A DNA stretch of 8,948 nucleotides from Thiomargarita sp. (GTDB lineage Bacteria; Pseudomonadota; Gammaproteobacteria; Beggiatoales; Beggiatoaceae): assembly GCA_030618965.1 (NCBI GenBank), contig JAUXCJ010000020.1:1-8948 (forward strand). The letters run 5' to 3'. The notes under the pieces were generated by a model. The model was not told the origin of the DNA, did no database searches, and saw only the letters and a list, made by a program, of their open reading frames with translations. The translations under genes and the position numbers were made by a program. Shown piece by piece: positions 1 through 6,900 of this stretch. Position 1 is the first letter of the stretch, and each line of letters starts with the position of its first letter.

Positions 1-130
1 GAAACTGATTATCAGTCATTTTCGTTTCTTGCAAAGCAAGAATATCTGGCTGATTAGTTTTTAACCAGTCTAATACCTGTGGTAGGCGGACTCTTAGGGA
101 ATTAACATTCCAGCTTGCTATTTTAAACAT
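1..130 (-). CDS. xthA: Exodeoxyribonuclease III (XthA), N-terminal 43 residues, cut by window edge
   Basis: Reading leftward from an ATG at 130-128 gives an open frame of 43 codons that runs off the window. It begins [15 protein letters not shown] and contains LALQETK. This is the start of the exonuclease III/AP endonuclease family (EEP fold), which cuts DNA at abasic sites and degrades duplex DNA 3' to 5' in base excision repair. Asn8 in SWNVNSLR matches the conserved active-site Asn near the N terminus. Glu35 in LQETK matches the metal-binding Glu (E34 in E. coli ExoIII). The gene is divergent from metF, with 51 bp between the two start codons. Everything after residue 43 is outside the window, so I cannot tell whether the gene is intact. 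A close paralogue in the same superfamily is possible but less likely, given how well the start matches. Confidence 0.87.
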   Translation of the reverse strand, partial: MFKIASWNVNSLRVRLPQVLDWLKTNQPDILALQETKMTDNQF

Positions 131-141
131 ATTTTTATAAT
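115..141 (+). promoter_or_regulatory. Candidate sigma-70 promoter for metF
   Basis: A perfect TATAAT lies at 136-141, with TTGCTA at 115-120 as a poor -35 match and a short 15-bp spacer. It would start transcription near 148, giving a leader of about 34 nt before the metF ATG, too short for a methionine-type riboswitch. The -35 lies within the first codons of the divergent xthA, so the two promoters must share this small region. The spacer is suboptimal and AT-rich DNA yields such boxes by chance. Confidence 0.3.
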
Positions 142-181
142 TATCTCTTAATATTAATCATCAAGTACATTGGAAAACTCC

Positions 182-1027
182 ATGACATCAAAAATAATCA
201 GTTGCGAATTTTTTCCACCACGCACCGAACAAGGTGTCCAAAAATTAGGCAAAATACGCGAACAATTGCAAATCTTGCAGCCAGCTTATTTTTCAGTCAC
301 CTTTGGTGCCGGCGGCTCAACGCAGGAAAAAACCTTTGAAACTGTTCTTGATATTCAACAATCAGGTGCTGAAGCAGCACCCCATTTATCTTGTATTGGC
401 AGCACCAAAGAGAATGTTCTCAAGTTATTACAAGATTATCAAGCGCACGATATTCGACGCATTGTCGCTTTGCGGGGTGACAAGCCATCTGGATGGTCAG
501 GAGGAGAAGTTGGAGAATTACGCTATGCTAATGAATTAGTTGAATTTATCCGTGCGAAAACTGGATCACATTTTCATATCGAAGTAGCTGTTTATCCAGA
601 ATTCCATCCACAAGCGCATAGTGCTAAAGAGGACTTGGATTATTTCAAACAAAAGGTAGAAGCAGGTGCAAATAGTGCTATTACACAATATTTTTATAAT
701 GCCGATGCCTATTTTCGTCTCATAGACAGTTGCGCTGAGCGCGGTATTGATATTCCTATTGTACCGGGGATTATGCCAATTGCTAATTTTGAACAACTGG
801 TGCGCTTTTCCGATACTTGTGGCGCAGAAGTACCACGTTGGTTGCGCTGGCGTTTAAAAGATTTTGGAGATGATAAAGAAAGTCTGCAAGCCTTTGGTGT
901 GGATGTGCTAACTAACTTATGTGAACGCCTATTAGCAGGCGGCGCACCCGGCTTGCATTTTTACACACTCAATCAAAGCAGATTGACTTTAGAAATTACG
1001 AAAGGATTGGGATTAGTTAAAACTTGA
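182..1027 (+). CDS. metF: 5,10-methylenetetrahydrofolate reductase (MetF)
   Basis: The 281-residue product is a full-length bacterial MetF. This cytoplasmic FAD enzyme reduces 5,10-methylene-THF to 5-methyl-THF, the methyl donor for methionine synthase. The sequence has the TIM-barrel landmarks in order: CEFFPPR near the start, with catalytic Glu9 (Glu28 in E. coli); SVTFGAGGS; AAPHLSCIG; the flavin-contacting ALRGDKP; AVYPEFHP; ITQYFYN, with the conserved Gln; IVPGIMP; and HFYTLNQ near the C terminus. The ATG at 182 is preferred because GGA at 172-174 sits 7 nt upstream. A TTG at 170 would add only four residues and would swallow that ribosome site. The family usually runs to about 280-300 residues, so nothing is missing. 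The gene stands alone on its strand, divergent from xthA and followed by a likely terminator. No other methionine or folate gene is adjacent. Confidence 0.96.
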   Translation: MTSKIISCEFFPPRTEQGVQKLGKIREQLQILQPAYFSVTFGAGGSTQEKTFETVLDIQQSGAEAAPHLSCIGSTKENVLKLLQDYQAHDIRRIVALRGDKPSGWSGGEVGELRYANELVEFIRAKTGSHFHIEVAVYPEFHPQAHSAKEDLDYFKQKVEAGANSAITQYFYNADAYFRLIDSCAERGIDIPIVPGIMPIANFEQLVRFSDTCGAEVPRWLRWRLKDFGDDKESLQAFGVDVLTNLCERLLAGGAPGLHFYTLNQSRLTLEITKGLGLVKT

Positions 1028-1041
1028 TAATCAAGTTTTTT
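1019..1041 (+). terminator. Probable intrinsic terminator of metF
   Basis: AAAACTTG at 1019-1026 pairs with CAAGTTTT at 1032-1039 around a 5-nt loop, and the distal arm merges into a T run that continues as TCTTTTTTC. The hairpin overlaps the metF stop codon. The stem has only two G:C pairs, so it may be weak. The larger palindrome just downstream could contribute. Confidence 0.5.
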
Positions 1042-1044
1042 CTT

Positions 1045-1124
1045 TTTTCTGTCATTTCGACGATAGGAGAAATCTTATTGTACGGCAAAAGAAAGATTCC
1101 TCCTATCGTCGGAATGACAAAAGA
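1045..1124. repeat. 80-bp imperfect palindrome, REP/MITE-like
   Basis: Arms of 32 nt at 1045-1076 and 1093-1124 are inverted copies with 28 of 32 positions matching, separated by a 16-nt spacer. The core reads GTCATTYCGACGATAGGAG in one direction from each arm. The element sits entirely in the metF/response-regulator gap. Short palindromes with a GTCATTCCGACG-type core occur as dispersed elements in many bacterial genomes, as I recall. Their mobility is generally credited to REP-associated (RAYT) transposases supplied in trans. No transposase and no clear target-site duplication are visible here. Only one copy lies in this window, so the dispersed nature is inferred. It could also fold as an RNA hairpin at the 3' end of the metF transcript. 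Confidence 0.7.
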
Positions 1125-1154
1125 GCCAATTGTGACGGTGCTAAGCTATATTAC

Positions 1155-1179
1155 TTAATAAATTCAATAAGTTTATTAA
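1155..1179. promoter_or_regulatory. AT-rich dyad upstream of the response-regulator gene
   Basis: TTAATAAA at 1155-1162 and TTTATTAA at 1172-1179 form a perfect 8-bp inverted repeat with a 9-bp centre, ending 12 bp before the start codon. A TATATT at 1147-1152 could be a -10 box just before it. The placement would suit an operator or a small leader hairpin. With only A and T in the arms, chance is a real alternative. Confidence 0.25.
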
Positions 1180-1191
1180 ATAACAGAAATT

Positions 1192-2583
1192 ATGACAAAC
1201 TTACCCAGTTTACTATTAGTTGATGATGATTCATTAATAAGTGAATCTTTAGCTTTTGTCTTAAAAGAAGATTTTACCGTTTATATTGCTGACAGCCGCG
1301 ATGAAGCCAAACGCTTATTATATAAGCTTCCAACATTACCAGAACTAGCATTAATTGATCTTGGTTTACCACCTGATCCAGAGAAGCCAGATGAAGGTTT
1401 TGCTTTAGTTTCCGAATTACTCACCTTTAATCCATCAATTAAAATTCTGATCCTATCAGGGCAAGACACGCAAGAAAATGTGCGTCATGCCTTAACCTTG
1501 GGAGCCGTCGATTTTATTCCTAAACTGTGTGACATGGAACTACTTAAAACACGGCTAAAACATCAACTGATGATACTTGAAGCGGAGCAGCAACCGACTA
1601 AAACCAAAAAAGAAAAATGTGGAATGATTGGACAAAGCCCAGTTATGAAAACCTTGCTTACCCAAATACAACAATTTGCTAATTTACCATTTTCAGTATT
1701 AGTGCAAGGAAAATCAGGCACAGGTAAAGAATTAGTTGCACAATGCCTACATACACAAAGTGAACACAACAAAGCTCCCTGCTTAACCGTCAACTGCGCC
1801 GCTTTTACAACCGAACTGCTTGAAGCGCAACTATTTGGACATGCTAAAGGTGCTTTTACCGGAGCGAATACAGCACGTTCCGGTTTTTTTGAAGATGCTG
1901 GCGAAGGCAGCTTGATATTAGATGAAATAGGCGATATGCCGTTACAATTGCAATCTAAGCTACTGCGTGTTTTAGAAAATGGAGAATATTATCGGCTAGG
2001 AGAAACACGAGTACGACAATCAAAAGCACGCATTATTGCATCTACTAACCGGAACTTACATGAAGAAGTCAAAAGTGGGCAATTTCGTGGAGACTTGTAC
2101 CATAGACTGAGCGTTTTAACGATTAAAGTACCGCCATTATCTGAACGAGATAATGATAATTTTTTATTATTAAATTACTTTCAAGCATTTTATGCTAAAA
2201 TGGGAACCTTATTTCAATTAGATGAAGAAGCAAAACAATCTTGGCAAAAATATCATTTTCCGGGTAATATTCGTGAATTGCGTAATATTGTGATTCGTAT
2301 CGGTGCTAAATATTCCAACCAATTGATTAACAAGACACAATTAGAAGAAGAACTGGAAATCCAGTTAACTCAAAAACCAAGTACCGATAATTATGAACAA
2401 AGCATTCTTAATCAACTAAATCAAGACAATTTTTCTCTGGATGAAGTTTTACTTGAAAGGGAACGCCGTTATATCAATGCCGCTATGGAAAGCAGTAAAG
2501 GTAATCTGAGTCAAGCAGCCCGCATTTTAGGGATTAATCGCACAACTTTATATAGCAAGATGCAACGTTTAAGCAAAACTTAA
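1192..2583 (+). CDS. Sigma-54-dependent response regulator (NtrC family)
   Basis: This 463-residue protein has the full three-domain layout of a bacterial enhancer-binding activator. Residues 5-125 are a receiver with acidic-pocket Asp11-Asp13, phosphoacceptor Asp56 (ALIDLGLP), Ser89 and Lys111. Residues 145-375 are the AAA+ domain: Walker A GKSGTGKE (173-180), GAFTGA sigma-54 contact loop (220-225), Walker B LILDE (241-245), STNR (284-287), FRGDLYHR with the arginine finger region (298-305), and FPGNIRELRN (356-365). Residues 425-460 hold a Fis-type helix-turn-helix with QAARILGINRTTLY. All key residues are present, so it should be phosphorylation-controlled and able to remodel sigma-54 RNA polymerase. 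The receiver has an extra loop after the phospho-Asp strand (PPDPEKPDEGF), which I recall from the PEP-CTERM/PrsR-like group, so it may belong there. No Shine-Dalgarno site is obvious. No kinase gene is adjacent and its targets are unknown. It converges on truA with a 15-bp overlap. Confidence 0.93.
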   Translation: MTNLPSLLLVDDDSLISESLAFVLKEDFTVYIADSRDEAKRLLYKLPTLPELALIDLGLPPDPEKPDEGFALVSELLTFNPSIKILILSGQDTQENVRHALTLGAVDFIPKLCDMELLKTRLKHQLMILEAEQQPTKTKKEKCGMIGQSPVMKTLLTQIQQFANLPFSVLVQGKSGTGKELVAQCLHTQSEHNKAPCLTVNCAAFTTELLEAQLFGHAKGAFTGANTARSGFFEDAGEGSLILDEIGDMPLQLQSKLLRVLENGEYYRLGETRVRQSKARIIASTNRNLHEEVKSGQFRGDLYHRLSVLTIKVPPLSERDNDNFLLLNYFQAFYAKMGTLFQLDEEAKQSWQKYHFPGNIRELRNIVIRIGAKYSNQLINKTQLEEELEIQLTQKPSTDNYEQSILNQLNQDNFSLDEVLLERERRYINAAMESSKGNLSQAARILGINRTTLYSKMQRLSKT

Positions 2584-3342
2584 ATTAGCCTTTGGAAAAA
2601 TATAAGGTAAGGGATAATCTACCGCACAGAAATAGAGTCCATCAGGCGGTGCTGTCACTCCGCCTATGCTTCTATCCCGCGCTTCTAAAAGAATTTTTGC
2701 CCATTCTGGGGATTGCTCTCCGTAACCGATGCTCATCAATACGCCTGCAATATTCCGTACCATGTGATGTAAAAACGCATTCGCTGAAATATCTATAATC
2801 ACTCGTTCATTGATACGAAAAACGCTTAAGCGCGAAATAGTTCGTATAGCTGTTTTTGCTTGACAAGTAATAGCACGATAGGATGAAAAATCATGCTTAC
2901 CTAATAAATAATTGCCTGCTATTTGCATTGCTTCCACATCTAATTTTTTAAATGCCCAAGTAGTTCTTTTGAATAAAACAGCGGGGCGACTTGGGCGATT
3001 TAAAATAACATAACGATAGTGGCGTGCCAATGCTGAAAAACGAGCATGAAAATTTTCCTCAACAGGCTGCACCCATAACACGCTGACATCATTTGGTAAA
3101 TGAGTATTGGTTCCTAATCGCCATGAACGCATACTACGCTGTGCTGTGACATCGGCATGTATTACTTGCCCTAAAGCGTGTACCCCCGTATCGGTGCGCC
3201 CAGCACAAACCACTTTGATGGGATGATTGGCTACTTTAGATAAAGCTGTTTCTACACAAGCTTGTACGCTGCGGGCATGAGGCTGGTATTGCCAGCCAAA
3301 AAAATCACTACCTACGTATTCTATGCCTAAAGCTATTCTCAT
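2569..3342 (-). CDS. truA: tRNA pseudouridine(38-40) synthase TruA
   Basis: TruA isomerises uridines 38, 39 and 40 in the anticodon stem-loop of many tRNAs. The 257-residue protein shows the family's signature: IEYVGSDFFGWQYQ at the N terminus, CAGRTDTGVHALGQV with catalytic Asp51 (Asp60 in E. coli), FHARFSALARHYRY in the middle, and FLHHMVRNIAGVL and PPDGLYF near the C terminus. The ATG at 3342-3340 starts the protein just where the family normally begins and follows a GTGAGG ribosome site. A 20-residue upstream extension is open but overlaps the preceding gene and has no family match. Only 5 bp separate it from the stop of the EcfT-like gene, so translational coupling is likely. It is the last gene of the asd-fimV block. 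Its final codons overlap the end of the convergent response-regulator gene. Confidence 0.96.
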   Translation of the reverse strand: MRIALGIEYVGSDFFGWQYQPHARSVQACVETALSKVANHPIKVVCAGRTDTGVHALGQVIHADVTAQRSMRSWRLGTNTHLPNDVSVLWVQPVEENFHARFSALARHYRYVILNRPSRPAVLFKRTTWAFKKLDVEAMQIAGNYLLGKHDFSSYRAITCQAKTAIRTISRLSVFRINERVIIDISANAFLHHMVRNIAGVLMSIGYGEQSPEWAKILLEARDRSIGGVTAPPDGLYFCAVDYPLPYIFPKANLSFA

Positions 3343-3347
3343 TTTCC

Positions 3348-3983
3348 TCACTTTCCTATTAAAATCAATCCAAACAAAAATAACGGATAAGCCCATTGCC
3401 ACAATGGCGGTTTTGAAAAATGAGGAATTTCTAAGGTGCGTAACGGCGTTGTTTCAGCCCGGGTAAGCACTTCCAATAGTAATCCTGATACCCTCTTACT
3501 AATGATTTTAACCGGATTTTTGCTCATTGTAGGCGACTTCTTTATATAAAGTGTTTGTACAGTCTGTACGATATCAAGTACTAAGGCAAGGCGTATTGCC
3601 AATTTATCAGTATTAAATCCTATATTATTCAATGGGATAAAATACCATTGTAGGGCAGCAATAATATGCTGAGTTGATGTTGTTGCTAGCAGAAGATGAG
3701 CAGCAAGTACGAAAATAATCAGCACAATAACCCGTTCCAACGCCAATAAAATCCCTAGCATATTGGGCAACAAAGTGAATGTTGTAGAAGTAAACCAGAG
3801 ATTCAAAATAAACAAAGATAGGAAGAACCAGCGTAGGCGTTTCAAAAAAGGCAAGACTGATGAAAATGTGCAATACCTTCTAAAGAACAACAAAAATAAG
3901 GGCAATGTAAATATTATGTTACTGGTTACCGATAATCCGGCAACCAGTAACATAAAACAAGCCAATCGTATAACAGGATGCAA
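3348..3983 (-). CDS. Small integral membrane protein, EcfT/CbiQ-like (energy-coupling factor T-component family?)
   Basis: The 211-residue product is strongly hydrophobic, with likely membrane segments near residues 5-20, 22-35, 52-66, 74-100 and 197-210. A more polar stretch lies at 101-190. The layout and the Arg/Ala-containing segment LTRAETTPLRT (about 173-183) resemble the transmembrane T-component of ECF transporters, which couples ATPases to a vitamin- or metal-binding S protein. The match is by general character only, since the usual Ala-Arg-Gly coupling motifs are not clear. Neither an ATPase nor an S-component gene is in the window. The start is uncertain. A TTG at 3983 lies 13 bp after the fimV stop without a clear ribosome site, which suggests coupling to fimV translation. 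The first ATG is codon 11 (3953-3951) and falls inside a strong inverted repeat. The gene lies tightly between fimV and truA, so it is probably expressed with them. Confidence 0.6.
   Translation of the reverse strand: MHPVIRLACFMLLVAGLSVTSNIIFTLPLFLLFFRRYCTFSSVLPFLKRLRWFFLSLFILNLWFTSTTFTLLPNMLGILLALERVIVLIIFVLAAHLLLATTSTQHIIAALQWYFIPLNNIGFNTDKLAIRLALVLDIVQTVQTLYIKKSPTMSKNPVKIISKRVSGLLLEVLTRAETTPLRTLEIPHFSKPPLWQWAYPLFLFGLILIGK
3914..3955. repeat. Perfect 14-bp inverted repeat at the start of the EcfT-like gene
   Basis: TTATGTTACTGGTT at 3914-3927 and AACCAGTAACATAA at 3942-3955 are exact reverse complements separated by 14 bp. The centre holds a further short CCG/CGG pairing. It covers codons 10-24 of the EcfT-like gene as annotated from the TTG. 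On the coding strand the 5' arm contains the ATG of codon 11, so in mRNA this ATG would be locked in a long hairpin. No T run follows, so it is not an intrinsic terminator. Function is unknown. Confidence 0.75.
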
Positions 3984-3996
3984 AATCAGTTAAGAC

Positions 3997-6900
3997 TTAG
4001 GCAAGTGCTGCTATCATTTTTTGAGCTAGTCGCCTTTCTTCGCCATTAGAACTTTCTAAAAGCTCTTCAAGAATTTTGCGGGCAGATTCATTATCATCCA
4101 TATCGATATACATCTGCGCTAAATCGAATTGACCATTAAGTGGATTACCCTCTAACTCGGACATTTCTTCAGTATCCAGTTGACTTAATAAATCATCTAA
4201 ATCATCGCTTTTCTCATTTGTGGAAAGATCAACATCGTCATCAAATAGGCTACTCATTTCTGAATTTTGGGATTTTTTATCCGAGTTTAAGGTACTGAAA
4301 TCAAACTCATCATCTTCCAACAAAGCCTTGCTTTCCGTATCATTGCTTAATGATAAGTCATCATTTAATAAATCATCAACTGATGATAAACCCTCTGCTA
4401 TATCAGTATCTTTACTTTTATCAAACGATGAATCATCATTTAGCCATGAGAGTTCATCTTCTAAAGACAAGTCCTTTGTTGCTGTGCTATCGTTCTCATC
4501 CTTTAGCGAGAATAAATCATCTGTTTCATTATCCTCTAATGTTGTTTCTTCTAGCTTATCGTCAGTCAACGTCTCCTTTTCGACAAGAGACACGGTTCCA
4601 TCTGATGCACCAATTTCATCTTCTTCAACTGCTAATAATTCCTCATCTAAGGATAATCCGCTAGATAATTCGCTGTCTTTTTGATCAACACTCTCTAGTA
4701 AGGACAATTCATCTTCAAGGGATAAACTGTCTGTTAAGCTGTTATCATTAAGTGTCTCTTGGTTATCCTCAATCACCGTCTCCTTTTCGACAAGAAACAC
4801 GGTTCCATCTGAGGCACCAACTTCATCTTCTTCAACTGCTGATAATTCCTCTTCTAAGGATAATCCGCTGTTTTTTTGATCAGCACTATTTAGTGAGGAC
4901 AATTCCTCTTCTAAGTCAAATTCGCCTTGATTACCAGTATCCAAAGACAAATCCGTCGTATCTAAGGAGGAGGACAATTCATCCTCAAATGATAATCCGT
5001 TGGTTTTGTCATTACCGCTATCTAAGGAAAACTCACTCTCATCTAATGATAACTCAACCTTATCTGAGGACAATTCATCTACTAAGTCAAATTCGCTTTG
5101 ATTACCAGTATCCAACTTTGCCGTCCCAGAATCCTCGAATAACAAATCATCATCCAGTGAAAATTCTGTTGTTTCTGTCTCCTTATTAGCCTCTGGCTCT
5201 ACCCCTTTTTCGACAATTTTAACTTTCCCAGTTTCATCATCAAAATTAAAATCCTCACCTAAATCATCAGATTGATTACTACCAGATATATTACTACTTG
5301 CCTGATTTGTCGTTATCGGCGGGAGTTCCATACCTTGGAGATCATCATCACTCCCAGTTCTAGTTGCTTTTTCTAGTAGTAACTCTTTTTCTAGTAACTC
5401 TTTAAAATTTGGTTCTTCAGTCTTATCTTCAATAGTAGTAGGGAAAGTTAAATTTTCAGGACTCAATAATACTTGATTAGGTGCTAAAGATTCCCATAGT
5501 TCTAACGTCTTGTTCCATAAAGACCCTTTACCATTAACCGCATTATACAATAATGCCGCATCCTCCTTGAATTTATCAACATCATTCACAGCCGTATGAA
5601 TTTCCAGTAACTTGAAACGATATTCCGGATAATCAGGGTATTGTTCAATAGCCTCTCTCAACAATTCTTCGGCTTTATCATAACGCTCATAAGCCTTGTA
5701 CAATTCGACTTCTTCACGCAATTCCTCATCACCTTCAGGGATAGAAGCAACATTTTGAGTAATTGCTGCCTGACTAGGTTTAAACTCAGACTCGGTTTCC
5801 TCCTCATTATTTATTCGTCGAACTTCGTCTAAAAAGACTTGTTTATAAATTTCATTAGATTCCTGATTTCCTAGATACCTCGGTCCTGTTTGCACATTCA
5901 TTTCTTTTTTCATGGACTTAGGTAAAGCTAAATTCCTAGGCAAAATTGATAACTTGTTCTTCTTCAAACGTACTAGGAATAGTATGAGAATACCACCAAC
6001 TAAAGCAAGTATCACGATTATCCAATTATCCATCGCTTGCTTCAATAATACTTTTGCCTTTCTTACTAAATCCTCATCAGACTTATCTACGAATTGGGCC
6101 ATTTCTTCTGGCGACTTTGCTTGTAACTGAGCCACTTTTGATTTTGCCATCATCTTGATAAATTCATTCAGCGATCCTTGTTTTAAATCAGTAACTAAGT
6201 TTGCAGTCTCCACCAATGAAGCTGGTTTTGAAATATCAATTCCTAAGCTTTTAACTAACTTAGCAATTTCTTTAGGAGTACCTTTCTTAAACTGCACAAT
6301 AACTGACTCAGTCATTAATTTCGCTATTTTATCAGGTGAACCATAGAATTCTTCCGTTATTCTACTTATTAAATCGGGTTTATTTCCCAATTGTAACTCA
6401 ATTTGTATTTCAAGTTTGTTTTGTAAATCAGCAAGTTGTTTAGGAGACAGATCCAGAGGTGCTACTTTAACATTTGAGGTTTGGGCTAAAAAAATAGGGA
6501 AAGCTGCCATTTTATCCTTAAGCGATGGATTAGCTTGCAGTTGTTGACTCACTTCTTTTTGAACCTGAATATCTAAATTTGATGCTACTTCAGACAAAAT
6601 CAAATGTATATAAGGCACGGGCGTAGTAGCTTGATCATTTTTATCTTTAGTAGCTGGTTGTGGAGGAGTTACTGCTACTCGTACAGGCACGTCTGGTTGT
6701 GGCGGTGGTGCTGCTGGGACAAGTTGCGTTTTATCTGTTGCACTTGCACTTCTTACACTTGCACTTTCACTTAACTTAGCAATTTTATTTTTGAGTTCCT
6801 GATTATCTCGCCTTTGCTCTGTCAATTGACTTTGTAACTCAGCCATTCGCTTATTTTGAAGAGTAAGATTTTTATGTAACTCATCAAGTTGCTTTTTCAT

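Noticed and set aside
170..181. TTG start giving metF four extra residues
   Set aside because: The ATG at 182 has GGA at proper spacing, and the TTG would overlap that ribosome site.
3343..3402. 20-residue N-terminal extension of truA
   Set aside because: TruA proteins begin at the MRIALGIEYVG segment. The extension overlaps the end of the EcfT-like gene in another frame.
4220..4684. Plus-strand serine-rich open frame of 154 codons
   Set aside because: It lies antisense to the acidic fimV tail. GAT/GAA/TCA-rich codons read on the other strand give Ser-rich, stop-poor sequence, and the fimV frame has clear family domains.
4571..5115. Direct repeats considered as a CRISPR-like array
   Set aside because: The repeats are few, of unequal length and in frame within fimV, with no regular unique spacers. 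They are protein-coding duplications.
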